A stretch of DNA of 64,000 nucleotides from a virus. Positions within the stretch are counted from its first letter, which is position 1, and each line of letters starts with the position of its first letter. The notes under the pieces were generated by a model, which was given only the letters and a program-made list of their open reading frames with translations, had not been told where the DNA came from and made no database searches. The DNA lies in the IMG/VR virus record IMGVR_UViG_3300044712_000810, positions 248,001 through 312,000 of that record. One strand, given 5' to 3'. This document shows positions 8,018 through 16,526 of the stretch, piece after piece. The position numbers and the translations under genes are program-made.

Positions 8018-9225
8018 TGAATCTACTCAAAAAACATACAACAATTGTTAATGAACCTGGAAAGATTATTCTAAATGATTTTAGACAGGAACAATTTAAT
8101 ATGTTAGGATACTTTCTTGATCTTTCAATGAAATATGTATCCAAACAAAATAAAAATTATCTCGATGGATATAAGATTACAATTAAAGATAAATTCTCAT
8201 ATTGTGGTTTATATAATAACGAGATTAAAGAAGTATGTATTGAAATCAATGTTGATCATATTGATAAAGATACAGGTGAAGTAAAAACTGAAGTTAAGAA
8301 ACTTTTAGATTTTTATGTTCCCAATCTTGTAGATAAACAATTTTACATATTAAATGGAACGATCTATGTTCCAACAATGTATATATTAGATAAACCAATC
8401 AGTATCAAAAAGAGCAGTTTTAAATTATATGGATTATTCAATAGTCTCACTGCATTTCTTGAAAAGAATATGGTAATCTTTACTGGTATTAACATGCCGT
8501 TTGATTACTTTTATCAACTATTTCTAAACAGTGAAGAAGATATTGAATTGTATAAGAAAATTGCTAAAGATCATAGTTTAGTTGAAAAAATACATACTAC
8601 TGATAACATTGAAAAATATTTTGATGGTATTATTAAGAAAAGTACTATTGCAGAAGCGCAAGCACATTTTGACAATCTTCTTATCGATGATTACACAAAA
8701 GAATTATATTGTGCATGTTACAATATGAAACCTGAAGATGTCACTACAAAAAACTTATTTAAAATGGCAATAGATATGTTTGTCACTGGTAAAGTTCCAG
8801 CATATATTAACTTAAATGCCAAGCGAATCATGTTCATGGAACTTATGTTAGCACCTGTATTTAAAGTAATGGCAAGAGTAGCACAACAAGCATCTATTGG
8901 ATATAAAGTCGATGAAATGAAACTCGACAAGTTTGCACTTATTAAATACTTTTTGAAAAACAAAGAAAAGAAAAGCAAAAGTCCAGAGTCTATTGGACTC
9001 AGTGGAAACTACATATATAATATTGCAAACTTGATGTCTAGTGTTATGGTACACAAAGTTTGTTTCAAAAACCCTGGAAGTGACAATCCACCAAGCACAA
9101 TATCTAATCTACATAAAAGTCATTTCCGTCGAATTTGTCCTGTTACAGTATCTAACGAAAATCCAGGCGAAACACTTAGCATCTTACCAGATATAAAACT
9201 CGATAAATTCGGTCAATTTTTATAA
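8017..9225 (+). CDS. RNA polymerase beta subunit, N-terminal half
   Basis: 402 aa. Two RpoB blocks are recognisable: the protrusion/lobe region VPNLVDKQFYILNGTIYVP (cf. IPEMT..GTFIINGTERV in RpoB) and, at the very end, HKSHFRRICPVTVSNENPGE (cf. THYGRICPIETPEGPNIG, the fork region). The protein stops just after the fork, where the C-terminal gene (5600-7561) resumes. The two genes are therefore complementary halves, but this one lies downstream. The middle is strongly diverged, as in other jumbo-phage polymerases. Confidence 0.85.
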   Translation: MNLLKKHTTIVNEPGKIILNDFRQEQFNMLGYFLDLSMKYVSKQNKNYLDGYKITIKDKFSYCGLYNNEIKEVCIEINVDHIDKDTGEVKTEVKKLLDFYVPNLVDKQFYILNGTIYVPTMYILDKPISIKKSSFKLYGLFNSLTAFLEKNMVIFTGINMPFDYFYQLFLNSEEDIELYKKIAKDHSLVEKIHTTDNIEKYFDGIIKKSTIAEAQAHFDNLLIDDYTKELYCACYNMKPEDVTTKNLFKMAIDMFVTGKVPAYINLNAKRIMFMELMLAPVFKVMARVAQQASIGYKVDEMKLDKFALIKYFLKNKEKKSKSPESIGLSGNYIYNIANLMSSVMVHKVCFKNPGSDNPPSTISNLHKSHFRRICPVTVSNENPGETLSILPDIKLDKFGQFL

Positions 9226-9242
9226 TCCAATCAAATTATCAC

Positions 9243-9264
9243 GGAGGGGAGTAAAATCCCCTCC
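9243..9264 (+). terminator. Intergenic hairpin
   Basis: GGAGGGG and CCCCTCC separated by AGTAAAAT. No T tract follows, so attenuation, RNA stability or processing is as likely as termination. Confidence 0.4.
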
Positions 9265-9278
9265 AATTGGAGATTCTT

Positions 9279-9692
9279 ATGAATTTAAAAGGTATTACAA
9301 ATGCATTAAATACCGTATTTTCAGTATCTTCAGGTGCAACATCCGGTACTGCAAATATTTCATTTTCACAACCTGTTGCAACTACTACTGCAACAACATA
9401 TTCAACAACTAGTAATGGAGCTGGACAATGGGTAACATATCCATATGGACATCCATATAATCCTGCACCACAACAACCAGCACCTGTATCAGCACCATAT
9501 CAACAAGTATACCCGACATATCCACAGTACATCCAAGTAGAACAATCAGCAGAACAGTTATTACTTTCACTTGACACTGAAAAAGTTAAAGAGAAATTAA
9601 AAGATATGTCAACTGTAAAACTTTTAGCATTTATTGAAATTCTTAACGAACTAAAAGAAGAAGCAACAAAAATGGCGGTAACAAATCTATGA
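9279..9692 (+). CDS. Ser/Thr/Pro/Gln-rich protein with shared C-terminal tail
   Basis: 137 aa from the ATG at 9279 with TTGGAG before it. Residues 15-90 are low-complexity (Ser/Thr, then Pro/Gln/Tyr), and residues 93-137 form a helical module (EQLLLSLDTEKVKEKL...LLAFIEILNELKEEATKMAVTNL) also seen in the next gene. Possibly a structural or linker protein. Ends in ATGA overlap with the next gene. Confidence 0.65.
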   Translation: MNLKGITNALNTVFSVSSGATSGTANISFSQPVATTTATTYSTTSNGAGQWVTYPYGHPYNPAPQQPAPVSAPYQQVYPTYPQYIQVEQSAEQLLLSLDTEKVKEKLKDMSTVKLLAFIEILNELKEEATKMAVTNL

Positions 9693-9988
9693 ATCAACTT
9701 GATACACTTGTTGTTGATAGTTTACATGTAACTCAACAATTTTCAGCATCTTCATATCTAACGTCCTTCAATGGAAGTGAAATACAAATATCTAATAACT
9801 TAATGGTTGGACAAAATATTAAATGTAAAACACTTGAATGTGAAGATATAAAAATGTCTAGTACTAAGATTGTTTCATTTATGGAAGATATATTAAAACA
9901 AACACCAGTTGAACAAATCACTGCATATATTTTACATTTGGAAGAACTTAAAACGATGGCACAAAAGGTAGCTTTGGAGAAACTATGA
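9689..9988 (+). CDS. Small protein with shared C-terminal helical module
   Basis: 99 aa. The C-terminal 45 residues (VSFMEDILKQTPVEQITAYILHLEELKTMAQKVALEKL, in pieces) align with the end of the preceding protein, indicating duplication. The codons for its last residues contain TTGGAG, the ribosome site of the overlapping next gene. Confidence 0.65.
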   Translation: MNQLDTLVVDSLHVTQQFSASSYLTSFNGSEIQISNNLMVGQNIKCKTLECEDIKMSSTKIVSFMEDILKQTPVEQITAYILHLEELKTMAQKVALEKL

Positions 9989-10383
9989 CAAAAAAAGAAC
10001 TAAACAAAAATCTTCGTATGCTTGGTAAATTTATTTATCATACTAAATGGAACGATGAACCAAGAAGACGATTATGTTCACATATCATGGATAAGGTATT
10101 TAATTATGGACCTATTAAAGATTTTCCAAATCAAAATACTCATGGTTGTGATATACCTGAAACTCAAGTAACACATCTTGGAAATTATGAAATTGAAACT
10201 AGAGATAATAAAAGAATTAGAAAATTTACACATGGATTTAATTTTAAATTCGCAATAAGTTTTCAAAAATGGAGAGGCAGAGATAAAGAACATTATTTAG
10301 TTGATTATTTAGAATCAAATGGTGCACTTGAAGATGAAGCATATCTTCTTGAAATTACAAAACTTATGATTGAAGCAATATAA
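9985..10383 (+). CDS. Unknown protein, paralogous tail with next gene
   Basis: 132 aa, basic. Its end (ALEDEAYLLEITKLMIEAI) aligns with that of the next gene (AHEDEDYIINLQKILIVNL). Starts and stops overlap neighbours, so it is an operon member. No family recognised. Confidence 0.65.
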   Translation: MTKKELNKNLRMLGKFIYHTKWNDEPRRRLCSHIMDKVFNYGPIKDFPNQNTHGCDIPETQVTHLGNYEIETRDNKRIRKFTHGFNFKFAISFQKWRGRDKEHYLVDYLESNGALEDEAYLLEITKLMIEAI

Positions 10384-10799
10384 TGACAGAACGACAATTT
10401 AAAATCTTATATAATAAAGTTATAAAAACTAGTTGTAAAAAGAAAACAATAAATCCCGGAACCCAATGGGAAAAACAAGTATCTGAATTTAATCATGAGA
10501 TTATTCCAGATATATTAAAATTTGGAGTTTTTAAAACATTTGAATTAGAATCTGGATATCATTGTTGTTTAATTAAACCAAAAAATATTGAAGATTTTTC
10601 ATTAAAACTTGATGCGTTCAATCTATCATTAAATATAGAAAAAATGGAAGCATATTATGTTGGCGGAACTATTAGAATTAAAGTATCAAATATGAAAAAA
10701 GTATACTTTAATTTCTTAAATTATTTAATTACAAATAAGGCACACGAGGATGAAGATTATATTATTAATCTTCAAAAAATACTAATAGTAAATCTATGA
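10383..10799 (+). CDS. Unknown protein with shared C-terminal tail
   Basis: 138 aa, Lys/Asn-rich, mixed alpha/beta. Ends NLQKILIVNL. One-base overlap with the upstream gene and ATGA overlap with the downstream one. Function unknown. Confidence 0.65.
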   Translation: MTERQFKILYNKVIKTSCKKKTINPGTQWEKQVSEFNHEIIPDILKFGVFKTFELESGYHCCLIKPKNIEDFSLKLDAFNLSLNIEKMEAYYVGGTIRIKVSNMKKVYFNFLNYLITNKAHEDEDYIINLQKILIVNL

Positions 10800-11023
10800 T
10801 GGACATTTTATATTTCATTAAAACACATCGATATATCGAACTTGATGATATACGAATAATGTTCGATGGACAAATTAGAAAAATGCATGACTATAAACAT
10901 ATATTTAGTAATAATTTATATAGGACTATGACCATTGATGAATTATTAAATAGATTTGACTTAGATTGTTTACCTGAATATTTTAGAATTGAAGTACAAA
11001 AACTTTTACTACTCGGAGTGTAA
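10796..11023 (+). CDS. Small unknown protein with shared C-terminal tail
   Basis: 75 aa, ending EVQKLLLLGV. Start overlaps the previous stop, and the stop abuts the DNA ligase start. Unknown. Confidence 0.6.
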   Translation: MMDILYFIKTHRYIELDDIRIMFDGQIRKMHDYKHIFSNNLYRTMTIDELLNRFDLDCLPEYFRIEVQKLLLLGV

Positions 11024-12286
11024 ATGTCACTAAAACATATTTATGAAGCGATACAAGATATCGCGGCCTATTCCGGACGTATTGATAAAGAAAACTGTAT
11101 TGAAAAATATAAAAATGATCCATTGTTTAAAGCAGTGGTTCATTTTGCAGTAAATCCATTTAAGAAATATAATATGACTTCAGTTGATTACATACCCGAA
11201 CATGTAACCGAAGAAGTGAAAACTCATCAAACCAATGACAATATATTTAAAATGTTGAATTATCTTGAGAGTAAGAATGGAGCTACAAACGCTGATAAGT
11301 TAAACTTGAATCTACTCGCATCAATAGATCGTGAAACTGCCGAAGTCGTTAATATGATTGTGGCCAAAGATCTACGTTGTGGTGCAAATTCAAGAACTTT
11401 TAGAAAAATATTTCCTGATATTCCCGAATTTGGACTTATGTTATGTGAGGATGAATTCAAAAAATTTGAGAAAAAAATAAAAATAGATAAAGTCGCACTT
11501 TGCGATTGTATGTGGTCTATTAAATTAGATGGTGTTCGAAACTATTGTGTTTCTTCACAAAAGATTCAACACTTATCCAGAAATGGTCGTGAATATCCAA
11601 ACTTCGGCAAAGCATTTAATGAACATATTCATGAATGGACAAAGATTTGTCGTAAACAAACTGGTATTCGTGAACCAATTATGGATGGAGAAACAATTAG
11701 CAAATGTGATAACTTCCAAAACTTGATGACTCAAGTTAAGAAGCTTAAAGATGCAGATCCTAGTATTTTCAATTTCTTTGTATTTGATCTGGCCGTACCA
11801 AACATCAAACTGAAACAAAGATATGAAATGCTTGTAAGTATATTCGACGAGTTCCAAAAACTTGGTGACTCTAATATATTTTTACTTGAACATAAAACAC
11901 TAACTAATATTAATACAGAACAAGAACTGTATGATTTTTCATATTCATATTCGGATCAAGGATATGAAGGATTGGTAATTAAAAATCCAGAAAGTTATTA
12001 TGAACCAAAAAGATCGGCCAACTGGCTTAAGATTAAGAAGTTTAAATCACTTGATCTTCCAGTAATCGGTTGGGAGTACGGCAAAGGTAAATATGAAGAC
12101 CTACTTGGTTACTTTATATGTGACTACAATGGTGTAAAAGTAGAAGTTGGTTCTGGACTTTCAGACGCTCAACGTGAAGAGTTTATGGAAGATACACCAA
12201 AACTTATCGAAGTTAAATACTTTGAAGAAACCAAAGACAAAAGTTTGCGTTTTCCAATATTTTTAAGAGTGAGAGATGATAAATGA
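11024..12286 (+). CDS. ATP-dependent DNA ligase
   Basis: 420 aa. The nucleotidyltransferase motifs are in order: motif I around the catalytic Lys167 (SIKLDGVR), motif III (FFVFDLAV), motif IV (YEGLVIKN) and motif V (WLKIKKF), followed by a C-terminal OB-fold-sized domain ending FPIFLRVRDD. The first 160 residues form a helical N-terminal domain like that of T4-type ligases. It seals nicks using ATP via a Lys-AMP intermediate. Replication or repair role in the phage is expected. ATGA overlap with the next gene. Confidence 0.93.
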   Translation: MSLKHIYEAIQDIAAYSGRIDKENCIEKYKNDPLFKAVVHFAVNPFKKYNMTSVDYIPEHVTEEVKTHQTNDNIFKMLNYLESKNGATNADKLNLNLLASIDRETAEVVNMIVAKDLRCGANSRTFRKIFPDIPEFGLMLCEDEFKKFEKKIKIDKVALCDCMWSIKLDGVRNYCVSSQKIQHLSRNGREYPNFGKAFNEHIHEWTKICRKQTGIREPIMDGETISKCDNFQNLMTQVKKLKDADPSIFNFFVFDLAVPNIKLKQRYEMLVSIFDEFQKLGDSNIFLLEHKTLTNINTEQELYDFSYSYSDQGYEGLVIKNPESYYEPKRSANWLKIKKFKSLDLPVIGWEYGKGKYEDLLGYFICDYNGVKVEVGSGLSDAQREEFMEDTPKLIEVKYFEETKDKSLRFPIFLRVRDDK

Positions 12287-12585
12287 TATTAAATTTTATA
12301 TTATATGGTATATTTTGTGTCTTGAATTATTTTGATTATGATACAACGAAACGTCTGTTAAATGATTATCCTGGCGAAGTATATGAATCAAATCCAGTAG
12401 TCGCTTATATAATTAATAAATTTGGAATGACAACATTTCAAGTTATAAAATTAGGTGTAATACCTATTATTGCCGCCTTTGTTTTAAATAATATTATAAT
12501 GACAATAATCATTGTTGCATACGCATATTTTGTATATAAAAACTATGATAATTTAAAATTCTTAGAAAGGAATGAAAATGAGTAG
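12283..12585 (+). CDS. Small integral membrane protein (DUF5658-like)
   Basis: 100 aa with three hydrophobic segments: residues 1-14, 47-68 (VIKLGVIPIIAAFVL) and 70-85. The FCVLNYFDYDTTKRLL...ESNPVVAYII pattern resembles DUF5658-type proteins, with an Asn-x-x-Asp in helix 1 and Glu-x-Asn-Pro after it. Function unknown. Coupled to the ligase gene by a 4-base overlap. Confidence 0.6.
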   Translation: MILNFILYGIFCVLNYFDYDTTKRLLNDYPGEVYESNPVVAYIINKFGMTTFQVIKLGVIPIIAAFVLNNIIMTIIIVAYAYFVYKNYDNLKFLERNENE

Positions 12586-12754
12586 ATATTGTGTAAAATG
12601 CGATAAAGACTTTGAAATTACTGATGATATTTGTCCAATCTGTAAAGCAAGATTACAAGTATCAAAAAATTGTCTTATCGTTACCGAATACGGTGATGTT
12701 GAAGATGTAATGCGAGAGAAAAATAAAAACAAAATTGAAATTTTAACAAGCTAA
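12578..12754 (+). CDS. Zinc-ribbon protein
   Basis: 58 aa from the ATG at 12578, chosen because AAAGGA is well spaced for it (an ATG 6 bases upstream is possible). Two CxxC pairs (CVKC and CPIC) form a zinc ribbon. Followed by a terminator. Confidence 0.65.
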   Translation: MSRYCVKCDKDFEITDDICPICKARLQVSKNCLIVTEYGDVEDVMREKNKNKIEILTS

Positions 12755-12760
12755 ATATAC

Positions 12761-12793
12761 GGGGAGGGAAACCTCCCCATATTTTATTTTTTT
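12761..12793 (+). terminator. Rho-independent terminator
   Basis: GGGGAGG-GAAA-CCTCCCC followed by a long T-rich stretch. Ends the polymerase/ligase operon. Confidence 0.85.
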
Positions 12794-12806
12794 ATGGAGG
12801 AATACA

Positions 12807-14072
12807 ATGGCAGGATCTACAGGATTATATGAAATCTCATTTAAAATGGGAAAGAATGATACAAATAATATTCAACATTTCTCAATTATTAGAGTACCAT
12901 TAGAAAAACATGCATCTTTTGCTATTTGTAAATTAAATCTAAGTCCGACTCAGATTAAAGCAATTCAAACGGCTTGTGGGCAAAATAAATACATTGAAGC
13001 GGTTGTTGAAATATATCAAGTTGACCGTGAAACAAAGAAAAGACAATCTCCAATAAGTCAAAAGAAATATTTAATATTATCTGCAAAACCAGATAGTGGT
13101 GAAAATATTGATGTCCGCCAAGCAAAACAAAGTGCTATATTAGTTTTGGCACACCCAGTATTATTTGAAATGAACTCAAGAAATCAATATAATATGAAAC
13201 ACAATAATATGACATGTCTTGATGCAATTAAACAATATGAATCTAAAATACCTGAATATTATGGTGATGTATTTCATATAAATCGTATTGGTGAAAATAC
13301 AAAAAAGAATGATTTCAGATATGAAGAACAATTAATAAAAGCACCAAATGATCTATATGTTCCAAGATTACTTACTGGTATGTATAAGTGCTATCATAGT
13401 TACAACTTATTCTTTTTCGATTGTTTTAATTTATCTAAAACTGCGAAAAAGGAGATTACTATACATCATTTAAACTTTTATGATCCAAAAGATTTTAAAA
13501 AGATTGACATTCATAAAAGTGATGATATCATAAAGTTTTCAATACCAGGAACTGAAACTCCATTTACAGATGTGAATCGTGAATATAACTTTACAACAGA
13601 TCCTAATATTACATATATCACAAGTAACAATCAATATATTCATGAAAAGACAAAGGAAGGTCAATCTAAACAATACGATTCAAAAGATCGTGGAACACAA
13701 AAATTAGCAGGTGATCGTGAATATACTATTACACAAACTGGAAGTGCAAAATACAAAAAAGTTAATCGCGGAACACAAACTATACAAGTAGAAGTGCCAG
13801 AAACTGATATTAAAAATGCCAAAGAAAGAATTACATGTATAAAAGAAACAAAAATTGAAAGTATTAAACAATTTGTGTTTCAAATGTGTTTACCGGACTT
13901 TCCAAACTTTGGTGAAATCTATAACTTGGAACTTGATAATCGATCTGAATATTTATATACTCCAATTGCAATATGTAATAATTTCGTTCGTGAATCAGGA
14001 ACAGATCCTTGGATGAAGCATTATTCTGAAGCAAATTTTGTAAAATATCAGTCTAAAACTACACAGGCATAA
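12807..14072 (+). CDS. Putative virion/tail protein
   Basis: 421 aa, soluble, mostly beta-rich with Lys/Asn/Gln-rich loops. Residues 275-330 are polar and repetitive (SKQYDSKDRGTQKL...YKKVNRGTQTIQ). Overall size and layout would suit a baseplate-hub or tail protein, but I see no diagnostic motif, so this is a guess from context and composition. TGGAGG precedes the ATG, and it stands alone between a terminator and a promoter motif. Confidence 0.45.
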   Translation: MAGSTGLYEISFKMGKNDTNNIQHFSIIRVPLEKHASFAICKLNLSPTQIKAIQTACGQNKYIEAVVEIYQVDRETKKRQSPISQKKYLILSAKPDSGENIDVRQAKQSAILVLAHPVLFEMNSRNQYNMKHNNMTCLDAIKQYESKIPEYYGDVFHINRIGENTKKNDFRYEEQLIKAPNDLYVPRLLTGMYKCYHSYNLFFFDCFNLSKTAKKEITIHHLNFYDPKDFKKIDIHKSDDIIKFSIPGTETPFTDVNREYNFTTDPNITYITSNNQYIHEKTKEGQSKQYDSKDRGTQKLAGDREYTITQTGSAKYKKVNRGTQTIQVEVPETDIKNAKERITCIKETKIESIKQFVFQMCLPDFPNFGEIYNLELDNRSEYLYTPIAICNNFVRESGTDPWMKHYSEANFVKYQSKTTQA

Positions 14073-14092
14073 AGTTAAATATTTGCTTTCCT

Positions 14093-14109
14093 CATATAGA
14101 AATATAGTA
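14093..14109 (+). promoter_or_regulatory. Phage promoter motif
   Basis: CATATAGAAATATAGTA, one base longer in the last spacer than most copies. 15 nt upstream of the HTH gene start. Confidence 0.65.
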
Positions 14110-14123
14110 TATAGGAGGCAAAC

Positions 14124-14753
14124 ATGAAACTTCGTTATCACGAGCACGAGTCAAACTTACACTTGTATAAGAGTGATAGGAACATGACTTGGGCACAATT
14201 GTCAGAGGCAGTTGGTATAAAGCCAGCCGTGCTAATTGGATTATCAACTGGTTCAATTTCGCCATTTAAAGAAAATGGCGAAATGCGTAAAGGTATTCAA
14301 AGTCTTATCGAATATCTTGACGTGGAGTTTGAGGATGTGTTTCCGAGGTACTTCTGTCGTCTTAATAAAGCAGAAGAATCAATGTGTAACCTAGAACTTG
14401 TAATTAGTGAACATACGCTGCGAGCAGCAATTGATCCAGAACAACATCTAATCAATGCTGAGTATGTGGATCAATTGAAAAAACTCGATGATCTCAAGCC
14501 AAGAAGTTTTGAGGTCTTAAAGTTACGTCTTAATGGGTACAACTATGAAGATATTGGTTACAAATACAATGTAACTAATACCACCGTGCATGTTGAGTTG
14601 CATAAGATGCTTGAACGCTCTAACATTCTTCCCGAAGAAGCCCACAGTCGATTATCAACTGTTGTGGAAAAAAGGAAAAAAGAAGAAGAGCGGAAACAGC
14701 GAGAAGAACGAAAAAGTGAGGAACGACTTCGAAAACTTCGCATCAATTGGTAA
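14124..14753 (+). CDS. HTH transcriptional regulator, two DNA-binding-like segments
   Basis: 209 aa. Residues 18-60 look like a Cro/CI-type helix-turn-helix (MTWAQLSEAVGIKPAVLIGLS), and residues 123-172 look like a LuxR/sigma-4-type HTH (LKPRSFEVLKLRLNGYNYED followed by IGYKYNVTNTTVHVELHKM). The C-terminus is a charged Glu/Lys/Arg coil. It has its own promoter motif and terminator. A regulator or sigma-like partner of the phage polymerase would fit, but the target is unknown. Confidence 0.65.
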   Translation: MKLRYHEHESNLHLYKSDRNMTWAQLSEAVGIKPAVLIGLSTGSISPFKENGEMRKGIQSLIEYLDVEFEDVFPRYFCRLNKAEESMCNLELVISEHTLRAAIDPEQHLINAEYVDQLKKLDDLKPRSFEVLKLRLNGYNYEDIGYKYNVTNTTVHVELHKMLERSNILPEEAHSRLSTVVEKRKKEEERKQREERKSEERLRKLRINW

Positions 14754-14780
14754 GATAACAATGCAATTAACCTATTTATA

Positions 14781-14808
14781 AGGATGCCGAAAGGCTTCCT
14801 TTTTTTTC
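14781..14808 (+). terminator. Rho-independent terminator
   Basis: AGGATGCC-GAAA-GGCTTCCT with one mismatch, then eight or nine T. Confidence 0.85.
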
Positions 14809-14821
14809 ATATTTTCTTACA

Positions 14822-14839
14822 TTTCATATAGAAATGGTA
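14822..14839 (+). promoter_or_regulatory. Phage promoter motif for the ter island
   Basis: TTTCATATAGAAATGGTA, identical to the copies at 4394 and 17030. 69 nt before the terD start. Confidence 0.72.
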
Positions 14840-14907
14840 TACGTAATCGGATGTAAAACCGACATGTGTTTCATTAAAAACAACTGAAAAACAGGAAGGA
14901 GACAATC

Positions 14908-15528
14908 ATGGCCGAAGTGTTGAACCTGACCAAAGGCGAAAACATCTCTCTCGACAAAACCGCTGACCAGCTGACCAACATCTTCGTCGGTCTGGGCTGG
15001 AACCCGCAGAAGGGTGCCGGCGCTGATTTCGACCTGGACGCCACGGTCTTGTGTCTCACCAAGGAAGGCAAGGCCCGCAACGCGGCTGACATGTGCTACT
15101 TCGGCAAACTGAGCCTGTACGACGGCGTCATCAAGCACTCCCCCGACGATCTCACCGGAGGCTCGTCCGACGACGGCGACGACGAGATCATCACCTTCGA
15201 TCTGACCAAGATGCCGGCCGATGTGGCCGAAGCCATCGTTGCGGTCACCATCTACCAGGCCAAACAGCGCGGCCAGACCTTCGGACAGGTCGACAATGCC
15301 TACATTCGCGTTGGCACCGCCGACGTGAAGGGCAACTTCGAGCTGGAAAACGTGAAGGTCCTCGCCAAGTTCGACCTCACCGAGAACGCCTCCGGCGCCT
15401 CCGCCGTCATCATGGCCAAGCTGTACAAGACGGACGAGGGCGAGTGGAAGTTCAAGGTCATCGAGGAAGTCTTGAAGGACTTCGAGATCTCGCACCTGGC
15501 CGATCGCTACGGCGTCATGCACAAGTAA
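14908..15528 (+). CDS. terD: TerD-family tellurium resistance / calcium-binding stress protein
   Basis: 206 aa, full length for TerD. Signature elements: NLTKGENISLDKT at the start, VGLGWNP, DFDLDATV, the acidic DDLTGGSSDDGDDE calcium-binding loop and FGQVDNAYIRV. TerD proteins bind Ca2+ and act with TerB/TerC at the membrane in tellurite, phage and stress resistance. GGAAGGAG precedes the ATG. GC content is far above the surrounding AT-rich genes, suggesting later acquisition or strong expression. Ter genes are known from several jumbo phages; what they do there is unresolved. Confidence 0.95.
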   Translation: MAEVLNLTKGENISLDKTADQLTNIFVGLGWNPQKGAGADFDLDATVLCLTKEGKARNAADMCYFGKLSLYDGVIKHSPDDLTGGSSDDGDDEIITFDLTKMPADVAEAIVAVTIYQAKQRGQTFGQVDNAYIRVGTADVKGNFELENVKVLAKFDLTENASGASAVIMAKLYKTDEGEWKFKVIEEVLKDFEISHLADRYGVMHK

Positions 15529-15535
15529 CACCTGT

Positions 15536-15564
15536 GGGGTCGGCTCGAAAGAGTCGGCCCCTTT
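15536..15564 (+). terminator. Terminator/attenuator after terD
   Basis: GGGGTCGGCTC-GAAA-GAGTCGGCCCC, 11 pairs including G-T, then CTTTCTA. The T tract is weak, so read-through into terC is likely. Confidence 0.65.
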
Positions 15565-15579
15565 CTACTGGAGACACAA

Positions 15580-16515
15580 ATGCAACACTACTCGTTCGCG
15601 AACATTTTGATCTTTGGATTGTGCGTAGTTTTAGCACTTTTCATTGATCTCCACACTCACAAAAAGGACGAACCAATCAGCGTTAAAAGCGCTGCACTCT
15701 GGTCTGTCTTCTGGGTAGGTCTGGCGCTCCTGTTTTCCGTCTATATTGGCGCAACACACGGAGCCGATCAATCATCGCTATTCCTCGCCGGATATCTACT
15801 CGAGAAATCTCTCTCAGTGGACAATCTGTTCGTGTTCATGGCGGTGTTTGCATCATTCGGAATTCAAGACAAATATCAGCACCGAATTCTATACTTCGGT
15901 ATTATCGGTGCTCTCATCTTGCGATTTATCTTCATTGCCATCGGCAGCAGTTTCTTGCTCATTGCCGGAAAATGGGCATTAACAGCTTTTGCCTTATTCG
16001 TTTTGTGGTCCGCATGGAAAATGTGGAAATCCACGGATGATGACAATGAAGAAATAGTCGATTACACGGATCATTGGTCTGTAAAAATCGCAAAAAAGTT
16101 CCTTCCGGTATATCCTCACCGAGACGGCCATAACTTCTTTCACAAAGGAGCTTGTACGCCGTTCTTCCTGTGTCTGATAGTAATCGAAGTCGCAGACGTA
16201 ATGTTTGCATTCGACTCTGTTCCTGCCGTCATAGCAGTAACACAGGAACCATTCTTGGTATATACATCCAACATCTTCGCCATTCTCGGCTTGAGGTCAA
16301 TGTACTTCTTGCTGTCAGCGGCTAAAAGATATCTCTGTCACCTTGAAAAAGCAGTTATCATCGTGCTGGTCTTCATCGGCGTCAAGATGCTTCTTGATGT
16401 CTTTGGGCTTGTCCACATTACTCCGGTGGCAAGCTTGATCATCGTGGCAGCTGTACTCATCGGCGGCGTCATTTCGTCATTCTGTTACCCTGAAAAAGAA
16501 GAAATCACACAATAA
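15580..16515 (+). CDS. terC: TerC-family integral membrane protein
   Basis: 311 aa with about nine hydrophobic helices. Family hallmarks: FLAGYLLEKSLSVDNLFVF, GIIGALILRFIFI, FFLCLIVIEVADVMFAFDSVPA and FAILGLRSMYFLL. The acidic residues in membrane helices (E...D and E..D...D) are characteristic and are linked to metal handling in the Alx/TerC family. CTGGAG precedes the ATG. Second gene of the ter island. Codon use is GC-richer than the phage background. Confidence 0.95.
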   Translation: MQHYSFANILIFGLCVVLALFIDLHTHKKDEPISVKSAALWSVFWVGLALLFSVYIGATHGADQSSLFLAGYLLEKSLSVDNLFVFMAVFASFGIQDKYQHRILYFGIIGALILRFIFIAIGSSFLLIAGKWALTAFALFVLWSAWKMWKSTDDDNEEIVDYTDHWSVKIAKKFLPVYPHRDGHNFFHKGACTPFFLCLIVIEVADVMFAFDSVPAVIAVTQEPFLVYTSNIFAILGLRSMYFLLSAAKRYLCHLEKAVIIVLVFIGVKMLLDVFGLVHITPVASLIIVAAVLIGGVISSFCYPEKEEITQ

Positions 16516-16526
16516 GGAGCTACATC

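Noticed and set aside
14824-15531. Long minus-strand ORF opposite terD (235 aa)
   Set aside because: GC-rich antisense shadow of TerD; no ribosome site, low-complexity Val/Asp/Gly product, and TerD itself is unmistakable.
15093-15647. 184-aa plus-strand ORF in another frame of terD
   Set aside because: Arg-rich out-of-frame reading of a GC-rich gene.
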